A stretch of 64,000 bases of DNA, from contig NZ_BLJA01000001.1 in assembly GCF_019972295.1 (NCBI RefSeq), positions 1,696,107 through 1,760,106 on the forward strand, in the 5' to 3' direction. Under the pieces are notes generated by a model. The model was not told the DNA's origin and did no database searches. It was given only the letters and a program-made list of their open reading frames with translations. Shown here one piece after another: positions 1 to 7,351 of the stretch. Position 1 is the stretch's first letter, and each line of letters begins with the position of its first letter. A program made the position numbers and the translations under genes. This stretch comes from Geobacter sp. AOG2. Its GTDB lineage: Bacteria > Desulfobacterota > Desulfuromonadia > Geobacterales > Pseudopelobacteraceae.

Positions 1-1
1 G

Positions 2-2326
2 GCCCAGAAACTTTTGTATTTTCTGTGGGACATGCGCCTGGACGTAGGTTATTCGGTGCGAAGAATCGCCGATTGCGTCGAAATGGCCGCCGCGGACAGT
101 ACGGTCAAGACTGCCCTCATCGATGCCCGCTACCTGAGCGGAAACCGGCAGCTTTTTGACTCTCTTTCCAAGGTGATCTTTACCCAGATATTGACCAAGT
201 CCAGCGACAAGTTCATCAAGGAAAAGATGGCCGATATGAAGGCCCGCCGGGAAAAATACGGCTCGACTGTTTACCTTCTTGAACCCAACCTGAAGGAAGG
301 CGAGGGAGGCTTACGCGACCTGCAGACCGCCATGTGGGCGGCGCGCGTCAAGTATAAGTTTACCAACCCCAAGGAGTTGATCATTAAGGGGATATTGGCG
401 GAGGAGGAGTTGGATACCTATTATGCCGCCCTCGACTACCTCTGGCGCATCCGCAATGAATTGCATTATTTCAATGGCCGCAAGAACGACCAGCTCACCT
501 TTGATGCTCAAGTGCATCTGGCCCGTTTCATGGGCTACCGCGACCATGGCAGGGTGCTTGCGGTGGAAGATTTCATGCGGGATTACTACCGTCACGCCAA
601 CCGGGTCGAACACTTTGCCTCCAGCTTGGTGTCGCGTTGTATCTGGCGCGATGAGGGGGCCTTGAAGATTCTAGGCTACTTCGTGCGGCGACCGGTGGGA
701 GACGGCTGCTTCGTGCTCAAGGGGGAGTTGATCATCCCCGACGAGACGGTGGTGGAGAAAAACCCGGTTGTTCTGATGCGCATCTTCGAGCTGGCCCAGA
801 AACACGGCGTCGCCCTGAATGTTCGCGTTAAGGCGCTGGTCCGCAAAAACCTGCATCTGGTCAACGACAAGTTCCGCCGCAACCGCGATGTGAACCAATC
901 GTTCCTGGCCATCCTGCGTTCGCCCAAGGATGTGGCCGGAACCTTGCGGAGCATGCACCACCTGGAGTTTCTCAATCATTACATACCCGAGTTGGAGCAT
1001 ATTTACTGCAAGGTGCAGCACGATATCTACCACATCTATACCGTGGATATTCATACCCTGTTTGCCGTGGAGGAGGCCGAAAAGATGCTGACCGGCCAAT
1101 CAAAGGAGGTACTTCCCTTCCCGTGTGAGGTCGCTTCCCAGATCGGCAAGCGTGAACTGCTGCTCCTGGCAGTCCTGTTTCACGACATCGGTAAGGGGGA
1201 GGGGGGTGGCCACGCCGAAAAAGGCGCAGCCATGATCCCCACCATTGCCCGACGCATGGGACTTTCCAGGGAAGGTACCGAACGACTGGAATTCCTGGTG
1301 CGACACCACCTGCTGTTCGCCCACATTTCCCAACGTCGCGACCTGCACGACGAACGGATGGTGGTCCAGTTTGCACTCCAGATGGAGACCAGCGAAAACC
1401 TTAAGATGCTCTATCTTTTGACCATAGCCGATGTCAGGGCGGTGGGTTCGGACGTATGGACCAATTGGAAGGCGCTTTTGTTTCAGGAGTTGTATGAAAA
1501 GGCTTTCAATGTGCTGGAACGAGGCAACTTTCACCTGGAGGCCAGCAGCGAACGGGTCAAAGGTGTCATCAAGAAGGTTACGGAGCAGTTGCAGGACGAT
1601 TTTCCGGTGGCAGCGGTCCGGGAAGAACTCAAGTCCATGCCGGTCCGTTTGCTGCTCTCCAACGACGTGGCTCTGATCTCCGGTCACGCCCGTCTGCTGC
1701 TTGGCCTGGAAACGAACAGCCTCCTCATGAAGATCGTCCACCAGCAGGAGAGCGGCTATTCCGAGTTTACCATCTGTACCCACGACATGCCGGGCTTGTT
1801 TTCGCGTATTACCGGCGTCATGGCCGCCAATGGCGTAAACATACTGGGGGCACAGATCAACACCAGTCGTAACGGCAAGGTGTTGGACATACTCCAGGTT
1901 AATTCTCCGCAAGGCTTGGTCATCACCGATGCGCAACGCTGGCAAAAGGTTCAGGACGACATGCGTCGGGCCCTCCATGGCGAGGTCAGTGTCGCGGAGC
2001 TTGTGGAGAGCCGCCAGCGCCCTTCGCTCCTCACAGCCCGCCCGATCCCGCGTTTCCCGACCCGTGTGGAAATCGACAACGAAGTGTCGGAGGACTATAC
2101 GGTCATCGATATCTACACCCATGACAAGGTCGGGCTGCTCTATCTGATCACCAGTACCTTGACCCACCTGGGGCTCTACATAGGTGTTTCCAAGATTTCA
2201 ACCAAGGTTGACCAGGTAGCCGACGTTTTTTACGTACGAGACATCTTCGGGCAGAAGATCGTATTCGACGAGAAGTTGGAAGAGATCACGTCGCGCCTGA
2301 TACGAGCCATCGACGAATGGATCTGA
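2..2326 (+). CDS. glnD: GlnD, bifunctional PII uridylyltransferase/uridylyl-removing enzyme (5' end outside window)
   Basis: GlnD senses glutamine and adds or removes UMP on PII proteins, controlling nitrogen assimilation. The frame is open through the left edge, so about 100 or more N-terminal residues (most of the nucleotidyltransferase domain) are missing; the family is usually near 890 residues. Counting from the first in-window codon, the end of the transferase domain (WDMRLDVGYSVR) is at the edge, an HD phosphohydrolase domain carries HDIGKG near 394, and two ACT domains (starting near 585 and 699, each with a THD...GL pattern) end the protein. It is followed 13 nt later by a VF530-type gene. 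Identification rests on this domain order and is firm. Confidence 0.96.
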   Translation, partial: AQKLLYFLWDMRLDVGYSVRRIADCVEMAAADSTVKTALIDARYLSGNRQLFDSLSKVIFTQILTKSSDKFIKEKMADMKARREKYGSTVYLLEPNLKEGEGGLRDLQTAMWAARVKYKFTNPKELIIKGILAEEELDTYYAALDYLWRIRNELHYFNGRKNDQLTFDAQVHLARFMGYRDHGRVLAVEDFMRDYYRHANRVEHFASSLVSRCIWRDEGALKILGYFVRRPVGDGCFVLKGELIIPDETVVEKNPVVLMRIFELAQKHGVALNVRVKALVRKNLHLVNDKFRRNRDVNQSFLAILRSPKDVAGTLRSMHHLEFLNHYIPELEHIYCKVQHDIYHIYTVDIHTLFAVEEAEKMLTGQSKEVLPFPCEVASQIGKRELLLLAVLFHDIGKGEGGGHAEKGAAMIPTIARRMGLSREGTERLEFLVRHHLLFAHISQRRDLHDERMVVQFALQMETSENLKMLYLLTIADVRAVGSDVWTNWKALLFQELYEKAFNVLERGNFHLEASSERVKGVIKKVTEQLQDDFPVAAVREELKSMPVRLLLSNDVALISGHARLLLGLETNSLLMKIVHQQESGYSEFTICTHDMPGLFSRITGVMAANGVNILGAQINTSRNGKVLDILQVNSPQGLVITDAQRWQKVQDDMRRALHGEVSVAELVESRQRPSLLTARPIPRFPTRVEIDNEVSEDYTVIDIYTHDKVGLLYLITSTLTHLGLYIGVSKISTKVDQVADVFYVRDIFGQKIVFDEKLEEITSRLIRAIDEWI

Positions 2327-2339
2327 TCCAGAGGCGCTT

Positions 2340-2567
2340 ATGACGGAAGAAAGATCCAGAGACCCTCTGCACGGCGTCACCTTGAAGATGATGGTAACCG
2401 AACTGGCCGATCACTATGGCTGGGCGGAATTGGGAAAAAAGATCGATATCAGGTGTTTTACCCATGACCCGAGCATCGGGTCCAGTTTGAAGTTTCTGCG
2501 GAGAACTCCATGGGCCAGGGATAAGGTGGAGGAGATGTATTTGAGGTGGAAACTGGAAGAATCATAG
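2340..2567 (+). CDS. VF530 family (DUF2132) small DNA-binding-like protein
   Basis: A 75-residue protein with the DPLHGVTL... HYGW ... RCFTHDPSI.SSLKFLRRTPWAR pattern that defines the VF530/DUF2132 family. Members have been proposed to bind DNA from their fold; no cellular role is established as far as I know. The ATG lies 13 nt after the glnD stop with GAGG just upstream, so it is probably co-transcribed with glnD. Length matches the family. The family call is from recognised motifs; function is open. Confidence 0.85.
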   Translation: MTEERSRDPLHGVTLKMMVTELADHYGWAELGKKIDIRCFTHDPSIGSSLKFLRRTPWARDKVEEMYLRWKLEES

Positions 2568-2668
2568 GGCAATAGATTCGGTTGTGAACCACGCGAGCAA
2601 CGTGCCTTCTTCCTTATTCCGCAAGAGCTTTTCAGGCTGCCCACCATTCCGGGAGAGATTCGGATTCC

Positions 2669-3556
2669 ATGAACGACTACCTCGACCTGTTCATAAGCTA
2701 TCTGGCTGTGGAAAAGGGGCTCTCGGCCAACACGCAGGATGCCTATAGCCACGACTTGGCCCGCTACCTGGATTTTCTCGACAAAGAAGGGTGCACATCT
2801 TCCGATAGCGTGAAGTCCACGGATATTGCACTTTTCATGGGACGGCTGAAAGACCGGGGGATTGGCCCGCGCAGTCGGGCGCGCTGCCTCTCCGCCATCC
2901 GCATGTTCCATAAGTTTCTGATGGTGGAAAATTACGCCGCAACCAATCCGACCTCGATAATCGAAGCGCCCCGCATTCTGCACAAGTTGCCAGAGTTCCT
3001 CACAACTCAGGAGGTGGATGCCTTGTTCGCCGCCTGTTCCGGGGCGGCGGCCGAAAATACCCGAGACCTGGCCATGCTGGAGTTGCTCTATGCCACCGGC
3101 CTGCGGGTCTCGGAACTGGTCGGCCTCAGGCTGCGCGAGGTTAATCTGGACTCCGGCTATCTCATGACTGTGGGAAAAGGCAACAAGGAACGATTGGTGC
3201 CCATTGGCGAATCGGCCTGCGACAAGGTTGGGGCATATCTTACTGTCGTCCGCGCCAAAGTCGACCCCTTGGGGGAGACCCCCTTTCTCTTTCTTTCCCG
3301 TCTGGGTTCGGGCATGAGCCGCCAGGCGTTCTGGAACATCATCAAAAAACGGGCCTTGCTGGCCGGTATCCGCAAGAACATCTCGCCCCACACCCTGCGA
3401 CACTCCTTTGCCACCCATCTACTGGAAAACGGCGCTGACCTGCGTAGCGTACAGATCATGTTGGGACACGCCGACCTCTCTACCACCCAAATCTATACCC
3501 ACGTCACCCGTGAACGACTGAAACGGTTGCACCAAGAGATCCATCCACGGGGGTAA
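2669..3556 (+). CDS. xerD: Site-specific tyrosine recombinase XerC/XerD, most like XerD
   Basis: A 295-residue integrase-type recombinase of the size of chromosome-dimer-resolving XerC/XerD. An N-terminal SAM-like core-binding domain (about 1-90) precedes the catalytic domain, where all expected residues are present: R146 (TGLRVSEL), K170 (GKGNKER), H241 and R244 (HTLRHSFATHLL), H267 (LGHADL) and nucleophile Y276 (TTQIYTHV). No phage or transposon genes flank it and it sits among housekeeping genes, which favours a Xer housekeeping role at dif over a mobile-element integrase. XerC versus XerD cannot be settled without a second paralog; XerD is the likelier reading. Confidence 0.9.
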   Translation: MNDYLDLFISYLAVEKGLSANTQDAYSHDLARYLDFLDKEGCTSSDSVKSTDIALFMGRLKDRGIGPRSRARCLSAIRMFHKFLMVENYAATNPTSIIEAPRILHKLPEFLTTQEVDALFAACSGAAAENTRDLAMLELLYATGLRVSELVGLRLREVNLDSGYLMTVGKGNKERLVPIGESACDKVGAYLTVVRAKVDPLGETPFLFLSRLGSGMSRQAFWNIIKKRALLAGIRKNISPHTLRHSFATHLLENGADLRSVQIMLGHADLSTTQIYTHVTRERLKRLHQEIHPRG

Positions 3557-3742
3557 ACGGCGCAAACCAACTATCTGTCATGGATACATAGAGACACGAG
3601 GAAAAATCCATAAGGAGTCTTATTTAGTAATTGCGAGGCCGCCCATTTGTTTATGTGATTATTCCTGAGAGATCTCTGAGATACCTCAGTGACTCCGTGA
3701 TTCTGTGGCAAGAATTTTGAAACATGGGCGCCATGATTACCC
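3557..3742. other. Intergenic region with partial dispersed-repeat-like arms
   Basis: No gene is evident. A stretch near 3590-3600 (ATAGAGACACGAGG) and another near 3686-3712 (CTCAGTGACTCCGTGATTCTGTGGC) resemble the two arms of the inverted repeat at 11183-11273, suggesting a degraded copy of the same intergenic repeat. The resemblance was judged by eye. Confidence 0.35.
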
Positions 3743-3771
3743 TTGAAACTATTCTGCGCTTCGAGTATAAA
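3743..3771 (+). promoter_or_regulatory. Sigma-70-type promoter candidate for the metallo-hydrolase gene
   Basis: TTGAAA at 3743-3748 and TATAAA at 3766-3771 are separated by exactly 17 nt. They lie about 120 nt upstream of the chosen start at 3893. The spacing and match to consensus are good; activity is inferred. Confidence 0.55.
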
Positions 3772-3892
3772 TATAGTTTATTATTAAGCCGCATAAACGC
3801 CGTCGTGCGTTAATTATAACTATCCGAAATCCTTCTATTGTTTGTGTCCTTGGGGACATGTGCTTCGTCAGTCCGGGAATCCTGGAGTTTGT

Positions 3893-4663
3893 GTGAAAAT
3901 CTGTTCGCTGGCCAGCGGCAGCAAGGGAAACTGTCTGTACGTCGAAACCGGTGACACCCGTCTGCTGATCGATGTGGGTCTGTCGTTGCGTGAGACATTG
4001 CTGCGCATGGATGTCTGTGGTATCGACGCGGCACGTGTTCACGCCGTGCTGGTCAGCCACGAGCATATCGACCATATCCGGAGCGTGGGGGCCTTCGCCC
4101 GCAAGTTCAAGGTGCCTGTGGTCGCCAGTCATCTGGTGTGCAAAAAAGCGGAGAAATATCTGCATAAGACACGTCTGATCGAGTTCGAAGCCGGCTGCGC
4201 CTTGACGTTCCGGGATACTCAGGTAGACCCGTTTCCCATCACCCATGACGCCTGCGACCCGGTCGGTTTTGTTCTGGAGTCGCGGGAGGGTCGTTGCGGC
4301 TCGGCCACAGATTTGGGGATCGTCACTCGCCTGGTAGCGGAAAAGTTGCGCGGTTGCCGGGTGCTGAACCTGGAATCGAACCATGACGTGGAGATGCTGA
4401 TGAACGGCCCCTATCCCTGGGAGCTGAAGCAGCGCATCAAATCGCGTCACGGCCACCTGTCCAATGAGGAATCGTTGGCTCTTTTGTTTGATCTGGCCCA
4501 CGCCGGGCTGGAGGCGTTGGTCATGGCACACCTGTCCGAGATCAACAACCACCCTGATCACGTGGTTCGCACCACGGATGCCTTTTTGCGTGACCAGAGC
4601 GTTTGCGCTCCCCGGATTGTGATCGGTGATCAGTATAAAGCAAGTGATGTTTTGGAAGTTTAA
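3893..4663 (+). CDS. YycJ/WalJ-like metallo-beta-lactamase-fold hydrolase
   Basis: A 256-residue metallo-hydrolase. The metal-binding motif SHEHIDH gives H56, H58, D60 and H61, and further ligands are expected at ITHDACD and near the C-terminal MAHLSEINNH. The opening MKICSLASGSKGNC is typical of the YycJ/WalJ branch, often proposed to be a 5'-3' exonuclease or phosphodiesterase. A longer frame begins at 3842, but the GTG at 3893 has GGAG 5-6 nt upstream and gives the family N-terminus, so I use it. The exact substrate is unknown. Confidence 0.85.
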   Translation: MKICSLASGSKGNCLYVETGDTRLLIDVGLSLRETLLRMDVCGIDAARVHAVLVSHEHIDHIRSVGAFARKFKVPVVASHLVCKKAEKYLHKTRLIEFEAGCALTFRDTQVDPFPITHDACDPVGFVLESREGRCGSATDLGIVTRLVAEKLRGCRVLNLESNHDVEMLMNGPYPWELKQRIKSRHGHLSNEESLALLFDLAHAGLEALVMAHLSEINNHPDHVVRTTDAFLRDQSVCAPRIVIGDQYKASDVLEV

Positions 4664-4731
4664 TTCATAGATATAATTCAGAAGCGTGGATTTTTTCGTT
4701 CTGGGTTTGAATATCAAGGACTTGCGCGGAG

Positions 4732-4780
4732 ACGTACCACTCGGTACGTCGCACAAACAAGGCCGCAGATAGCCAAGGCC
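4732..4780. repeat. Palindrome-led intergenic repeat, divergent copy A
   Basis: An 18-nt perfect palindrome-like arm pair (ACGTAC-CACTCG-GTACGT, 4732-4749) is followed by text containing CAA..GGCCGCAGAT. Copies B (7251-7313) and C (48121-48173) share the GTACGT(T/C)G lead and the later GCAGAT(C/A) segment. This copy is the most divergent, so membership is tentative. Confidence 0.4.
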
Positions 4781-4815
4781 AGAGTGGAAAAAGACCGTTT
4801 CCGCACGGAGGATAC

Positions 4816-6111
4816 ATGATTCCACGTTATACCCGCCCCGACATGGCCCGCATCTGGGAACCCGAAAACCGTTTTCGCATCTGGCTTGAGATAGAAACCC
4901 TGGCATGTGAAGCCCAAGCCGAACTGGGCGTTATTCCCAAGGAGGTGGTGCCGGTCATCCGTGAAAAAGGGAACTTCGACATAGCCCGAATCGATGCGAT
5001 CGAGGCCGAGGTAAAGCACGATGTAATCGCATTCCTCACCTCAGTGTCCGAATATGTCGGGCCGGAGGCGCGCTTCATTCACCAGGGGATGACCTCTTCC
5101 GACGTGCTGGATACCTGTCTGTCGGTGCAACTTGTTCAGGCCGCCGACGAATTGCTGGCTGATCTGGACATGGTGCTGGCAGCCATCAAGGAACGCGCCC
5201 TGGAGCACAAGGATACCGTCTGCATCGGCCGTTCCCACGGCATCCATGCGGAACCGGTTACCTTTGGTCTCAAACTGGCCTCCTGGTATGCCGAGATGCA
5301 GCGCAACCGCCGGCGTCTGGCCGCAGCCCGCGAGAATATCGCTACCGGTGCCATATCCGGTGCAGTCGGCACCTTTGCCAACATCGACCCCTATGTGGAA
5401 GAGTATGTTTGTAATAAAATGGGGCTCACGCCGGAACCGGTTTCGACCCAGGTTATCCCCCGTGACCGTCATGCCGAGTACTTCTGCGTCCTGTCATTGG
5501 TCGCCTCGTCCCTTGAGCGTATCGCCATCGAGATCCGCCACCTGCAGCGTACCGAGGTGTTGGAGGCGGAGGAGTTTTTCAGCAAGGGGCAGAAGGGATC
5601 GTCGGCCATGCCCCACAAGCGAAACCCGATCCTTTCGGAAAACCTGACCGGGCAGGCCCGTTATATACGTTCCATGTGTATCCCGGCGTTGGAAAACGTG
5701 GCACTGTGGCACGAACGGGACATTTCCCATTCCTCGGTGGAACGCTACATCGGCCCGGACGCCACGGTTGCGCTCGATTTTTCTTTGCGGCGCCTCAGTG
5801 GCCTGATCAAGAATCTGGTGGTTTACCCCAAGAATATGCTGGACAACCTGAACAAGATGAAGGGTCTGGTTTTCTCCCAGAAGATTCTTCTCGATCTGAC
5901 CCAGGCGGGTGTGTCACGCGAGGACGCCTATCGTCTGGTGCAGCGCAACGCCATGAAGGTATGGGAACAAGGCAAGGATTTTCAGGAAGAGTTGCTGGCA
6001 GACCAGGATGTGGTCGGCGCCCTGGGCGAGGCCAAGATCCGTGAGTCGTTCGATCTCAACTATCACCTCAAACACGTCGATACCATCTTCAAGCGAGTCT
6101 TCGGTGAATAA
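4816..6111 (+). CDS. purB: Adenylosuccinate lyase
   Basis: Cleaves SAICAR to AICAR and adenylosuccinate to AMP with release of fumarate, serving two steps of purine synthesis. The 431-residue protein has the fumarase/aspartase-superfamily signature SSAMPHKRNP near 262-271 and the conserved GMTSSDVLDT and GRSHGIHAEP segments, as expected for the bacterial/archaeal PurB of this length. The ATG is preceded by CGGAGG with a short spacer. Its 3' end overlaps the GTG start of the next gene by 8 nt, implying translational coupling inside a purine gene block. Confidence 0.96.
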   Translation: MIPRYTRPDMARIWEPENRFRIWLEIETLACEAQAELGVIPKEVVPVIREKGNFDIARIDAIEAEVKHDVIAFLTSVSEYVGPEARFIHQGMTSSDVLDTCLSVQLVQAADELLADLDMVLAAIKERALEHKDTVCIGRSHGIHAEPVTFGLKLASWYAEMQRNRRRLAAARENIATGAISGAVGTFANIDPYVEEYVCNKMGLTPEPVSTQVIPRDRHAEYFCVLSLVASSLERIAIEIRHLQRTEVLEAEEFFSKGQKGSSAMPHKRNPILSENLTGQARYIRSMCIPALENVALWHERDISHSSVERYIGPDATVALDFSLRRLSGLIKNLVVYPKNMLDNLNKMKGLVFSQKILLDLTQAGVSREDAYRLVQRNAMKVWEQGKDFQEELLADQDVVGALGEAKIRESFDLNYHLKHVDTIFKRVFGE

Positions 6112-7240
6112 TAGGATTCTCTCATTTGTTCAAGGGCTCTTCCGCCCGCAGGATGCGGATGGCCCCATTCTGTTCTGGGCCAAGGATATTCTGGGCGCGC
6201 TGCTGATCCTGGCGTTTTTCTGGATGCTGGCCCAACTGGCCGTTCTGGCGCTGAACAAATGGGGCAAACGCATAGCCGCCTTCACCAGTACCGATCTGGA
6301 CGACCGTATTCTCCTACAGGTTATTCCCCATGTTTCTCGGCTTTTGGTCACACTGGGCATCTATCTGGCGATCCGCTCCCTGCCGCTGCATGAAAAGCTG
6401 GTGACGGTTTTTTCCGGTGTGCTCTTCATCGCCCTGGTGATTATCGTTTTCAATCTGATCTACCACTCCTTTGACGAGCTGTTGCAATGGTATATCGCCG
6501 GCCGGCAGCACGATCACGATGCCCTGATCTCCCGGCACATGATTCCGATTGCCGAAAAGCTGACCATGCTGTTTCTGATGGGTACGGCGCTGATTGTCAT
6601 CCTCAAGCATTTTAACTACGACATTTTCTCGGTGGTTACCGCCTTGGGGATCGGTTCGCTGGCTATCGGCCTGGCGGCTAAGGACACCTTGGCCAACATG
6701 ATTTCTGGTTTCACTCTCATGCTCGACCAGCCCTTCCGAATCGGTGACCGCATCCAACTGTCGGGCGGCCAAGTGGGGGATGTGGCTGGCATTGGCCTGC
6801 GCAGCACCAAGATCAGGACATTGGACAATCAGTTGTTGATCATTCCCAACTCGGACCTGTGCAATACCATGCTGATCAATCAGGCCTTCCCGGATGCCCG
6901 TGTCAAGGGGCGCATCAACATCGGTGTGGCCTACGGTTGCGACGTGGAGCGCGTCAAGGAACTCCTGGTGGCCACGGCTCATGAGGTTGAAGGCGTACTA
7001 CGCGACCCGGTGCCGGAAGCATATTTTGTCTCCTTTGGCGATTCGGCCCTGAATATGTCGCTGTTTTTCTGGGTGGAGGAATATTCACTGTTGTTCTCCG
7101 TCACCGACAAGATCAATTCGCTGATTATTCGCCGTTTTAACGAAAACGGCATTGAAATCCCGTTCCCCATCAGGACGGTGATCATGGAGCCTCCTGCAAA
7201 ACGTAATGAGGAGGCCGATATGCAGGGCGCAAGCGAGTGA
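6104..7240 (+). CDS. MscS-family mechanosensitive ion channel
   Basis: A 378-residue inner-membrane protein of the small-conductance mechanosensitive channel family. Several N-terminal hydrophobic helices precede the pore-lining helix, seen as the glycine/alanine-rich GIGSLAIGLAAKDTLANM, then the MscS beta domain (FRIGDRI, IRTLDN, IPNSDL). The frame extends upstream inside purB, but GTG 6104 gives the sensible N-terminus and overlaps the purB stop by 8 nt. Expected role is release of solutes under osmotic downshock. It sits oddly between purB and purL; a purine link is not implied. The last codons merge into an intergenic repeat. Confidence 0.9.
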   Translation: MNNRILSFVQGLFRPQDADGPILFWAKDILGALLILAFFWMLAQLAVLALNKWGKRIAAFTSTDLDDRILLQVIPHVSRLLVTLGIYLAIRSLPLHEKLVTVFSGVLFIALVIIVFNLIYHSFDELLQWYIAGRQHDHDALISRHMIPIAEKLTMLFLMGTALIVILKHFNYDIFSVVTALGIGSLAIGLAAKDTLANMISGFTLMLDQPFRIGDRIQLSGGQVGDVAGIGLRSTKIRTLDNQLLIIPNSDLCNTMLINQAFPDARVKGRINIGVAYGCDVERVKELLVATAHEVEGVLRDPVPEAYFVSFGDSALNMSLFFWVEEYSLLFSVTDKINSLIIRRFNENGIEIPFPIRTVIMEPPAKRNEEADMQGASE

Positions 7241-7250
7241 GGGAACGAGG

Positions 7251-7313
7251 CGTACTGTTTAGTACGTTGAGTTTCCGAGCGAGCGGCAACACAGCAGATC
7301 GGCCCCGCAATAG
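7251..7313. repeat. Palindrome-led intergenic repeat, copy B
   Basis: CGTAC-TGTTTA-GTACG opens a segment that aligns without gaps over 53 nt (7261-7313) with copy C at 48121-48173; I count 12 differences. Both copies end in GCAGATC(G/A)GC(C/G)CCGCA. It fills the space between the channel gene and purL. Confidence 0.6.
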
Positions 7314-7351
7314 TTTTGCAGGAGGCCCAATGGAAAAAGGAACCAATTGAC

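Noticed and set aside
1100..2167. Long minus-strand frame of 355 codons inside glnD
   Set aside because: Antisense shadow of GlnD; no start signal, no recognisable domain, biased composition.
2414..3418. Long minus-strand frame of 334 codons over VF530 and xerD
   Set aside because: Crosses two well-supported plus-strand genes and has no protein-like features.
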